DNA of 6,958 bases from JBKJTP01 sp046590195 (lineage in GTDB: Bacteria; Bacteroidota; Ignavibacteria; Palsa-1295), in the NCBI GenBank assembly GCA_046590195.1, contig JBKJTP010000108.1:1-6958 (forward strand), written 5' to 3'. Position numbers and translations under genes: made by a program. The notes beneath the pieces were generated by a model that searched no databases, was not told where the DNA came from, and saw only the letters and a program-made list of their open reading frames with translations. Below are positions 1 to 4,277 of this stretch, piece by piece (within the stretch, counting starts at the first letter, position 1; each line of letters begins with the position of its first letter).

Positions 1-128
1 TAGGCTGCTGTCATTTCGAGCACAGCGAGAAATCTGTCGGGGCCGAGCACGAATTCACACACACCTGATAGCCAATCCTCCCCAATCCACTCATCTGTGA
101 AATCCGAGTTCAGACAAGGTTGACACAT
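1..128 (-). CDS. Possible partial ORF running off the left edge (low confidence)
   Basis: A leftward frame opens with ATG at 128-126 and stays open for 42 codons to the window edge. An AAGGTG sequence lies five bases upstream of the ATG and could serve as a ribosome binding site. The frame lies downstream of the strong leftward promoter at 344-374, which would give a leader of about 210 nt. The visible peptide begins MCQPCLNSDFTDEW and matches no family I recognise. Against a real gene: the frame passes through the dispersed hairpin repeat at 10-38, which is normally intergenic, and 42 open codons can occur by chance. Sequence to the left of the window would decide it. Confidence 0.2.
   Translation of the reverse strand, partial: MCQPCLNSDFTDEWIGEDWLSGVCEFVLGPDRFLAVLEMTAA
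10..38. repeat. Dispersed intergenic hairpin repeat (copy 1)
   Basis: A 29-bp motif beginning GTCATTTCGAGC, with the inverted arms ATTTC (13-17) and GAAAT (29-33). A related copy lies at 3603-3630, with the same GTCAT...CGAGC...CGAG layout but CCC/GGG in place of TTC/GAA. Motifs of this kind are found scattered between genes in many FCB-group genomes. The function is unknown. Confidence 0.6.
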
Positions 129-190
129 TTCGGCACCTTAAGTCCTTATAAATCAACGAATCGCTGTCGGAATGTTGCTGCGGGCCCAGC

Positions 191-333
191 GTACAGACGC
201 GCTACAGCGCGTCTCTTGAGCACCTTCGGTAGCAACGGAAATCGGGGACCGGCTGCCGGATCAAGCGGGCTAATCGGTGCTCTATCTCAGACTACTGGAT
301 CGACGCATGAGACGCGCTGTAGTAAGTCTCTAC
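191..333. repeat. Long inverted repeat resembling a degenerate REP doublet; possible structured leader RNA
   Basis: The left end has GTAC followed by a perfect 8-bp hairpin: AGACGCGC (195-202) and GCGCGTCT (207-214) around loop TACA. The right end, read on the minus strand, has GTAG (333-330) followed by a degenerate version of the same hairpin. The two halves share a perfect 14-bp inverted match (202-215 against 309-322). A second inverted pair, GAGCACC (218-224) and GGTGCTC (276-282), lies inside. GTAG plus a hairpin in inverted orientation is the layout of a REP doublet. Because the strong promoter at 344-374 transcribes leftward through it, it may equally be a structured leader or small RNA. 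No gene is seen in this stretch. Confidence 0.55.
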
Positions 334-343
334 GGATACGGTG

Positions 344-374
344 CAAATATACGACATTTTTGTTCAAATGTCAA
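344..374 (-). promoter_or_regulatory. Strong leftward promoter (TTG-N20-TATATTTG)
   Basis: On the minus strand, TTG (374-372) is followed after 20 bases by TATATTTG (351-344). This is a full match to the Bacteroidota sigma-A pattern TTG-N17-23-TAnnTTTG. The same bases also read TTGACA, 17 bases, TATATT, close to the classical sigma-70 consensus. The spacer contains a perfect 7-bp inverted repeat (353-359 and 366-372), a possible operator. Transcription would start near 337 and run left. It begins just beyond the terminator of the small membrane operon, so it is a separate unit. Confidence 0.75.
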
Positions 375-444
375 TACTTTCGGTACTATTATACTAGACG
401 CAGCACGTGGGATTGGCTTTTCCGAAGGATCAAGGAGAGGAAGT

Positions 445-480
445 GAAAAAGAAAACCCCGTATCCAAAGAAGGACCGGGG
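445..480 (-). terminator. Intrinsic terminator of the small membrane-protein pair
   Basis: On the minus strand, 13 bases after the stop codon at 494, a hairpin forms from CCCCG (480-476) and CGGGG (460-456), extended inside by TCC/GGA around a TTCTTT loop. It is followed at once by TTTTCTTTTT (455-446). This is a canonical Rho-independent terminator for leftward transcripts and supports the reality of the two short genes upstream. Confidence 0.85.
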
Positions 481-493
481 CAATTAGACTTGT

Positions 494-673
494 TTACTTG
501 AATCTTCGATCAAGAACAGCGGGTAGCTTCGGCAATCTACTGACTTGATGTTCAGACCAATTCGCCAGCCGATGAAGCTTTAACAGGCTAAAGAGTCCAG
601 GCAGGTCGTAGATGCTGATAACGACAACAAAAAAGCAGAGTGTGGCACCAGCGATGGTTATGAGTAGATCCAT
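494..673 (-). CDS. Small single-pass membrane protein, function unknown
   Basis: 59 residues. The start chosen is the ATG at 673-671, which follows the upstream gene's TAA (678-676) by two bases. A longer in-frame reading would overlap that gene and add a Cys-rich, non-membrane stretch, so the internal Met is preferred. One hydrophobic segment covers residues 3-23, followed by a short amphipathic stretch (DLPGLFSLLKLHRLANW) and a basic tail ending DRRFK, so the C-terminus is probably cytoplasmic. It lies in a two-gene operon with the 69-residue membrane protein and ends 13 bases before an intrinsic terminator. Tight coupling suggests that the two peptides act together, perhaps as a small membrane complex. 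I do not recognise the family. A toxin-like or regulatory membrane peptide is possible but unsupported. Confidence 0.6.
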   Translation of the reverse strand: MDLLITIAGATLCFFVVVISIYDLPGLFSLLKLHRLANWSEHQVSRLPKLPAVLDRRFK

Positions 674-675
674 AG

Positions 676-885
676 TTAAATTGCTTTTGTGGGCTGCGTT
701 CTGAGCGTATAGAGCAAGCGGGCCAATGGAACCGCAACAATCACAACCGCTAATAGGGGCGCTCCTGCATACAGAACGTAACCAGCGATCAAAAGGCAAA
801 TAACAGTGCTGAAAGTCGCTTCTCTCACTCGCTTAGCTGGTGGAGTTGCAAGCCCCGTCCAGGCCATCATTAGTAGATCAATCAT
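676..885 (-). CDS. Small two-helix membrane protein, function unknown
   Basis: 69 residues, ATG at 885-883, TAA at 678-676. The N-terminal 23 residues (MIDLLMMAWTGL...KRVREA) form an amphipathic and basic stretch. Two hydrophobic segments follow, near residues 25-42 and 43-60, separated by a small AGAP turn, so a helical hairpin is likely. The C-terminus is short and basic. It is the first gene of a two-gene leftward unit: the next start codon follows its stop by two bases, and a strong terminator closes the unit. No clear TAnnTTTG promoter or strong Shine-Dalgarno is visible upstream (886-960), though the group often lacks the latter. No family was recognised. Confidence 0.55.
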   Translation of the reverse strand: MIDLLMMAWTGLATPPAKRVREATFSTVICLLIAGYVLYAGAPLLAVVIVAVPLARLLYTLRTQPTKAI

Positions 886-1049
886 TCTGTTATGCTTAGG
901 TTAGTCCTTATACCTTAATACAAGCGCTTCCTCTATAAATAGTGCCACGAGGGGATGGAATCTGCCCGATACGCTCTAAATACTCTTGCTTAGTCAAGTA
1001 TATTCGCACCTACTTTTCAGCATAAACTTACCCCAATTTGCACTTCCTC
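886..1049. other. Non-coding spacer with no recognisable feature
   Basis: Between the small membrane operon and the REPIN I see no gene, no TAnnTTTG promoter element and no terminator. An imperfect inverted repeat at 980-1001 (ATACTCTTG against CAAGTAT) is the only structure and is too weak to interpret. An open frame crosses 986-1258 in phase with the gene at 1259, but its predicted peptide is atypical and runs through the REPIN. Confidence 0.5.
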
Positions 1050-1073
1050 GTAGGGCCACATCGCAATGTGGCC
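1050..1073 (+). repeat. Left REP of the doublet
   Basis: GTAG followed directly by GGCCACAT (1054-1061), loop CGCA, and ATGTGGCC (1066-1073). The stem is perfect over 8 bp. The 5' GTAG tetranucleotide is the recognition signature of REP elements. Confidence 0.8.
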
Positions 1074-1181
1074 GGGAAGCGGGACGCGAAGATACAGGCA
1101 TAAACGAAGCTCGTGCGCGAGCCAAACTCATTCGTCCCACGCACGAGATCCATCCATCCTACTGGGTTCGCGCCCGCATTC

Positions 1182-1205
1182 GGCCACTTTGCCAAGTGGC
1201 CCTAC
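1182..1205 (-). repeat. Right REP of the doublet, inverted
   Basis: Read on the minus strand: GTAG (1205-1202), GGCCACTT, loop GGCA, AAGTGGCC (ending at 1182). The stem is perfect. It differs from the left REP by a compensated base pair in the stem (A-T swapped to T-A) and one loop base, which suggests that pairing has been maintained by selection. Confidence 0.8.
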
Positions 1206-1245
1206 AGGATCACTGCACCTTCAGGGAATGCCTCGTGCTTTTGCT

Positions 1246-1253
1246 TAACTTTG
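1246..1253 (+). promoter_or_regulatory. Putative -7 element TAACTTTG for the gene at 1259
   Basis: A perfect TAnnTTTG element that ends five bases before the ATG at 1259. No TTG sits at the usual 17-23 base spacing upstream. If used, transcription would start at or next to the start codon, giving a leaderless or nearly leaderless mRNA. Confidence 0.5.
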
Positions 1254-1258
1254 CACTC

Positions 1259-1879
1259 ATGTCAGCAATCCCCTTCCCGAACCTACAAGATGCCTACCTC
1301 ACGCGCCTGAAGAAAGCGCGGCTTGGGCAGACGATCGGGTTCGCGGTCGCCTTGTTTGTGTTCGCTTTGCTTTGGCCTTATGATCCGCCGAATGGGTCTA
1401 AGGGCCAGTACTATGTCGGGATCAGCTTCCTGGCGATGCTTTACTTCGGCGTGCGATGTGTCATCACGTATAGCGGCATCCATAACTTTCACATCCATTG
1501 GCAAGAGCTGCTCGCGGAGACCAGTCCGGATACACGTGCACGGATCGAAGAGCTCGAGACCGAACTCGCTCGCGACTACGTCTACTTTGATAACGTCATC
1601 TTTACTCAGAGCTACCTTCTGGTCTTCAAAGAGGTTGGTTCATTTGCGAGACTTCGGGATATCGAGGACGTGCAGGTACGAGTGCGGCTGCTTCCGTTCT
1701 ACGGGTCGATGCAATTGCGCCAGAAGTCCTACACCGAACTTAGCTGCACCGTGGTGCCTCTTGGGCGCGTATCCCTCTCGACGAACCGAGCCGAGATGCG
1801 CGGGATCATCGATGAGATCATGTCTCGCAATCTGCTGATACAGTTGGATGAAGAGTCGGTCCAAGTGCTTGCCAATTAA
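1259..1879 (+). CDS. Membrane-anchored protein with C-terminal cytoplasmic domain, function unknown
   Basis: 206 residues from the ATG at 1259. An in-frame upstream extension to 986 is rejected because it would translate the REPIN and lacks protein-like composition. Two hydrophobic segments occur at about residues 24-40 and 52-71, followed by an acidic helical linker (RARIEELETELARD, 93-106) and a domain rich in beta-strand pattern (about 108-192) containing FTQSYLLVF, the element FARLRDIEDVQVR, and SLSTNRAEMRGIIDEIMSRN. Two N-terminal helices plus a compact 'switch-on, set by R/D/I' beta domain recall membrane-bound bacterial PH-like or DUF6709-type proteins, but this is an impression from memory and no catalytic motif is visible. 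It converges on the T9SS gene at 1983. No terminator is seen. Confidence 0.8.
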   Translation: MSAIPFPNLQDAYLTRLKKARLGQTIGFAVALFVFALLWPYDPPNGSKGQYYVGISFLAMLYFGVRCVITYSGIHNFHIHWQELLAETSPDTRARIEELETELARDYVYFDNVIFTQSYLLVFKEVGSFARLRDIEDVQVRVRLLPFYGSMQLRQKSYTELSCTVVPLGRVSLSTNRAEMRGIIDEIMSRNLLIQLDEESVQVLAN

Positions 1880-1930
1880 CTGCATTCTGATTGCCCCAAC
1901 GACCCTATCCAAACCTTCCCCTTACAAAGG

Positions 1931-1996
1931 ATAGCTGCTTACTACTTCAGAAATAGCTGCTTACTACTTCAGAAATAGCTGCTTATTCCTTCACAA
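1931..1996. repeat. Three 22-bp tandem repeats overlapping the end of the T9SS gene
   Basis: Two identical 22-bp units (1931-1952 and 1953-1974), each starting ATAGCTGCTTACTACTTCAG, are followed by a third copy (1975-1996) matching at 19 of 22 positions. The third copy contains the stop codon (1985-1983) and the last codons of the leftward gene at 1983-2987. The extra copies therefore look like tandem duplications of the gene's own 3' end, or the gene end was rebuilt from the array. Confidence 0.85.
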
Positions 1997-2987
1997 ACAT
2001 TCGTTGCTGCGTTGCACCTCCCGAAGTAATGCGCATGAAGTAACTACCCGTTGCGAGCATGCTCACATCGATCGCTCCTGAAACATCTAACTGCCGAATC
2101 ACACTTCGCCCCACCAGATCAACGATCTCGACTTCGTCAGCAGGCGCATCGCCTAAGTGAACAACATCTCGCGCAGGATTCGGGTAGATCTCAAAGCGCT
2201 CGGTCTGCGCTTCGCTTACGCTTGCCGCACCTGCATGTGCGCGACTTGCCCAGGTTGTATAGATCGCAGTTGTTGCGTCGAGATCAACATTCCAGAGCGC
2301 GCGGAAGAGCGGCACTCCACCGCCGCGGCGATACCAGAAGTAGCTGTTGTAGACATTCTTGTTCGGGACAGCGATCGCGCTATCGACCTCATACCACTTC
2401 AGACGAAACACATCTGTGTAGGTGCCCCACGGCAATTTCAACGTCCCATAACCATCATACTCGACGCGCGAAGTTCTGACCCATGCTGGGCTGACCGGTG
2501 GGTTGCCGATATTCTGCGTTTGCGAATGCTGGTATACCTGTCCGAATGACATCGGGAAGACGATGTCAGGATAATTTGGGATGTAGATCGCGCCGTTGAC
2601 ATTGTCGCCCTGACGGATGCGGTACAGCGTGTCGTTCGACGTGCGGAAGATCCAGACGGTCTCACCATTGACGCCCATGCCGTACTCCTCGATCGTTGCA
2701 TCGACGAATGGCGCGCTGCTCGAGGCCTGTGGCGGACGGTAAGTGACCACCTGTCGGAAGTTTGGCAGATAAGCCAGCATCGAGAAATCCCACGTGTGGC
2801 CATTTCCGGTAGCTTCGACATCGGCTTTGACCATCACCTGGCCGCCGGTCATCGTCGTGTCCGCGTCGCCGAGGTTCGGAAAATCGTTGTAGGTAAAGGC
2901 CGGCTGAGCGAGGGCTGCGGATGCAGCGATCGCAAAAATAACTGCCAAAATAGCTACGAGTCGAGCAAGGAAGATCTTGGGCCGCAT
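1983..2987 (-). CDS. Secreted protein with type IX secretion C-terminal sorting domain
   Basis: 334 residues. An N-terminal Sec signal peptide (about 1-27; basic start MRPK, long hydrophobic core, cleavage probably after ALA before QPAF) takes it to the periplasm. The last ~72 residues (263-334) form a type A Por-secretion tail: FEIYPNPARD, then EIVDLVGRSV, then LATGSYFMRI and a final MFVKE. In known T9SS substrates this tail directs outer-membrane export and surface attachment or release. The central ~235 residues are rich in Trp, Tyr and beta-strand pattern and include DGYGTLKLPWGTYTDVFRL, seen in FCB secreted proteins of unknown role. No catalytic motif is evident. It is monocistronic, transcribed from the promoter at 3018-3048, and divergent from the MoaE-like gene. 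Its stop lies inside the 22-bp tandem array. Confidence 0.92.
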   Translation of the reverse strand: MRPKIFLARLVAILAVIFAIAASAALAQPAFTYNDFPNLGDADTTMTGGQVMVKADVEATGNGHTWDFSMLAYLPNFRQVVTYRPPQASSSAPFVDATIEEYGMGVNGETVWIFRTSNDTLYRIRQGDNVNGAIYIPNYPDIVFPMSFGQVYQHSQTQNIGNPPVSPAWVRTSRVEYDGYGTLKLPWGTYTDVFRLKWYEVDSAIAVPNKNVYNSYFWYRRGGGVPLFRALWNVDLDATTAIYTTWASRAHAGAASVSEAQTERFEIYPNPARDVVHLGDAPADEVEIVDLVGRSVIRQLDVSGAIDVSMLATGSYFMRITSGGATQQRMFVKE

Positions 2988-3017
2988 TTGGATCAGAGTT
3001 TAAAGTTTATTGCGCTG

Positions 3018-3048
3018 CAAAGATACGACCTTCTCGTTCGTCATCCAA
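3018..3048 (-). promoter_or_regulatory. Promoter of the T9SS-secreted protein gene
   Basis: On the minus strand, TTG (3048-3046, within TTTG) is followed after 20 bases by TATCTTTG (3025-3018). This matches the Bacteroidota pattern fully. The -7 element ends 30 bases upstream of the ATG at 2987, leaving a short A/T-rich leader. Confidence 0.8.
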
Positions 3049-3074
3049 ATCGAGAATTCCCGGATTCTTACTTG

Positions 3075-3090
3075 GCCGATTTTAGTCGGC
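3075..3090. promoter_or_regulatory. Inverted repeat in the divergent promoter region (possible operator)
   Basis: GCCGA (3075-3079) and TCGGC (3086-3090) flank TTTTAG. It lies between the leftward promoter and the rightward -7 element, so a regulator bound here could affect either gene. The arms are only five bases, so chance is a real alternative. Confidence 0.25.
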
Positions 3091-3135
3091 GACCATACCC
3101 GTCACATTCTTCGGCTCTCTGACGTTATCCTATCG

Positions 3136-3143
3136 TAACTTTG
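3136..3143 (+). promoter_or_regulatory. -7 element TAACTTTG of the MoaE-like gene
   Basis: A perfect TAnnTTTG match that ends 26 bases before the ATG at 3170. No TTG occurs at the ideal -33 spacing. TTC at 3110-3112 (23-base spacing) is the nearest substitute. The element is identical to the one upstream of the gene at 1259. Confidence 0.55.
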
Positions 3144-3169
3144 TGACGAGATCTATCTAAAACTTGCAA

Positions 3170-3553
3170 ATGGGTGTACGCGTATCACTGATCTATCGTA
3201 GGATCAACAAGGGCGAGATCGACTTTCCGATCACGCCGAGGCAGACGAGTGCGATCGTGGAGCTCTTTGAGGTCGTGCGCGATCACGAAGGCGGCAAGCG
3301 CATCCATGGACTTGAGGTCACGACCGGCCCGGATGCGCAGCAGCGCATTCAGCAGATCGCCGAGCTGCTATGCGCTGTGCATTCCCTTTCCGACTTCGAG
3401 TGTATCCAGCGCCTGGGTTATGTCCCCGCGGGCGAAGCTCTGCTGTGCGTGCGTGCCGCCGCCGGAGACCGCAAGCAGGCACTTACTGCTGCTGATGAGT
3501 TCGTTCATCAGTTGAATGAGTTAGCAGTAGTGAGCCGAGAGCTACGGGAATAG
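3170..3553 (+). CDS. MoaE-like protein (molybdopterin synthase large-subunit fold), probably without the usual activity
   Basis: 127 residues from the ATG at 3170. A TTG at 3164 would add two residues but is a weaker start. MoaE, with MoaD, inserts sulfur into precursor Z to make molybdopterin. The family pattern is visible: VVRDHEGGKRIHGLEV (35-50) matches the VR(D/N)H..G..V..L segment, including R37 and H39. A helix with QQIAEL follows, then QRLGYVPAGEALLCVRAAAGDRKQA (80-104), matching the HR.G....GE..V.V....HR..A segment, then the last helix. Departures: the His of each 'HR' is Q80 or D100, and in an ungapped alignment from memory the catalytic lysines of E. coli MoaE (K119, K126) fall at E117 and E124. 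The C-terminal tail is also shorter than in MoaE (~150 residues). No other moa gene lies nearby. The family call comes from motif recall, not a search. Confidence 0.6.
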   Translation: MGVRVSLIYRRINKGEIDFPITPRQTSAIVELFEVVRDHEGGKRIHGLEVTTGPDAQQRIQQIAELLCAVHSLSDFECIQRLGYVPAGEALLCVRAAAGDRKQALTAADEFVHQLNELAVVSRELRE

Positions 3554-3562
3554 TAGTTGAAA

Positions 3563-3583
3563 GTGCTGAGTGCTGAGTGCTGA
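3563..3583. repeat. GTGCTGA heptamer tandem repeat, three units
   Basis: Three perfect contiguous copies of GTGCTGA, followed by a partial GC. It lies 9 bases after the MoaE-like gene's stop codon. Short heptamer arrays like this are seen between genes in several phyla. The period is shared with the substructure of the array at 3665-3748. Confidence 0.8.
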
Positions 3584-3602
3584 GCAAGAGATTTTCAAAT
3601 GA

Positions 3603-3630
3603 GTCATCCCGAGCGTAATCGAGGGACGAC
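3603..3630. repeat. Dispersed intergenic hairpin repeat (copy 2)
   Basis: Begins GTCATCCCGAGC. TCCC (3607-3610) pairs with GGGA (3623-3626), and the outer GTC (3603-3605) pairs with GAC (3628-3630). Same layout as the copy at 10-38, with two A-T pairs of the stem replaced by two C-G pairs. Confidence 0.6.
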
Positions 3631-3664
3631 TTGCTTAGAATATCCTGCTACCCTGAACCGCGAA

Positions 3665-3748
3665 CGCTGAACGCTAGCCGCTGAACGCTAGCCGCTGAAC
3701 GCTAGCCGCTGAACGCTAGCCGCTGAACGCTAGCCGCTGAACGCTAGC
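3665..3748. repeat. Six perfect 14-bp tandem repeats abutting a stop codon
   Basis: Six exact copies of CGCTGAACGCTAGC (3665-3678, 3679-3692, 3693-3706, 3707-3720, 3721-3734, 3735-3748), preceded by one degenerate copy at 3651-3664. Each unit is two related heptamers, CGCTGAA and CGCTAGC, and contains the palindrome GCTAGC. The last unit ends at the base next to the TGA stop (3751-3749) of the RDD gene. Perfect identity suggests recent expansion and probable copy-number variation between strains. Confidence 0.95.
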
Positions 3749-4234
3749 TCACGCTTCCGGCGTCAGCTTCTTATACTTCACGACGATCGTCTTGGCGATG
3801 ATGTCGTGCAGCGCCTGGTTCTGCGGCGTGAATCCTGCCATGATGAAGCCAGCGCCGGCGAGTGCCAGCGAGATGATCTTGCCGAAGAAGCGGATCGAGG
3901 CCGTCTGGAAGTCGATGCGGCCGCCATCTGCGTCGGTCACCTGAATACCAAGCAACTTCTTCCCTATCGTACCCTGCTTTGGTGACGACTCGCTCAGCGC
4001 ATAATACATCCATGCTGCAACGATGATCACTATCGTCGTCGCGAGATACGCACCCAGCAGGAACATGACGAAAGCCGAGCGCACTTCGTCGGTTCCTTTG
4101 GATTCGCGCAAGCCGAGCACAGTTGCCAGCGGTATAATGAGGAACATGTTCAGCAGCACGATAAGCATGAAGTCGATCGCGAATGCGACCGCTCGCTGCC
4201 AGAATGCCGCCGGTGTGGTGGTGGATGCTTCCAT
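3749..4234 (-). CDS. RDD-family integral membrane protein
   Basis: 161 residues, ATG at 4234-4232, TGA at 3751-3749. The RDD domain spans nearly the whole protein: FWQRAVAFAIDFMLIV (11-26, with the conserved Arg14 and Asp21), then a loop, a second membrane segment (about 53-80), the signature QGTIGKKLLGIQVTDADGGRI (87-107, with Asp101), and a third hydrophobic segment (115-135). It ends with QALHDIIAKTIVV, typical of the family. RDD proteins are inner-membrane proteins. Some have been linked to ion/proton exchange or to stress tolerance, but a specific substrate cannot be read from the sequence. It appears to be monocistronic with its own -7 element at 4248-4255. The 3' end is bounded directly by the 14-bp tandem array, which replaces any normal terminator. 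Confidence 0.93.
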   Translation of the reverse strand: MEASTTTPAAFWQRAVAFAIDFMLIVLLNMFLIIPLATVLGLRESKGTDEVRSAFVMFLLGAYLATTIVIIVAAWMYYALSESSPKQGTIGKKLLGIQVTDADGGRIDFQTASIRFFGKIISLALAGAGFIMAGFTPQNQALHDIIAKTIVVKYKKLTPEA

Positions 4235-4247
4235 AGTCCCGAGAGAA

Positions 4248-4255
4248 CAAACCTA
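4248..4255 (-). promoter_or_regulatory. Putative -7 element TAGGTTTG of the RDD gene
   Basis: On the minus strand TAGGTTTG (4255-4248) ends 13 bases before the ATG at 4234, so the leader would be very short. No TTG lies at the expected -33 spacing. The GC-rich hairpin at 4278-4303 covers that position. Confidence 0.45.
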
Positions 4256-4277
4256 AATGGATGCCAAGTCCCCGGTT

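Larger units (their letters stand above)
1050..1205. mobile_element. REPIN: inverted REP doublet, a non-autonomous RAYT-dependent element
   Basis: The 156-bp element begins with GTAG (1050-1053) and ends with CTAC (1202-1205), which is GTAG on the other strand. Each GTAG is followed by a perfect hairpin with an 8-bp stem and 4-base loop. Beyond the hairpins the arms remain similar (GCGGGACGCGAA on the left, GCGGGCGCGAA on the right strand). In the middle, CTCGTGCG (1110-1117) pairs perfectly with CGCACGAG (1140-1147). All inverted pairs share a centre near 1128. This is the known architecture of REP doublets, which are mobilised by REP-associated tyrosine transposases (TnpA-REP/RAYT) recognising GTAG/GGAG plus hairpin. 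No transposase lies in the window, so any enzyme would act in trans. Confidence 0.8.

Noticed and set aside
1..340. Known structured RNA (6S, SRP, tmRNA, tRNA, TPP or cobalamin riboswitch) on the minus strand
   Set aside because: I compared the visible motifs with the conserved cores of these RNAs and found no convincing match; only unnamed inverted repeats remain.
120..446. Rightward 108-residue open frame
   Set aside because: It runs through the long inverted repeat and the strong leftward promoter, has a low-complexity Arg/Ser/Thr-rich composition, no promoter, and no recognisable domain.
1037..1257. Direct repeats TTTGCACT at 1037-1044 and 1250-1257 flanking the REPIN
   Set aside because: They are not adjacent to the element ends (1050 and 1205), and REPINs do not create target duplications. 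Probably chance or a promoter-like similarity.
986..1258. N-terminal extension of the gene at 1259
   Set aside because: The added 91 residues are encoded largely by the REPIN and do not resemble a protein domain. The start at 1259 has a promoter element directly upstream.
2051..2549. Rightward open frames of 142 and 130 residues inside the T9SS gene
   Set aside because: They are antisense to a well-supported coding region with signal peptide and sorting tail, and their composition (Arg/Ser/His-rich) is typical of shadow frames.
3665..3748. CRISPR-like array
   Set aside because: Units are contiguous with no spacers and are only 14 bp long. It is a simple tandem repeat.
3771..4250. Leftward 159-residue frame overlapping the RDD gene
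   Set aside because: Frame-shifted shadow of the RDD gene. The RDD reading has clear family motifs.
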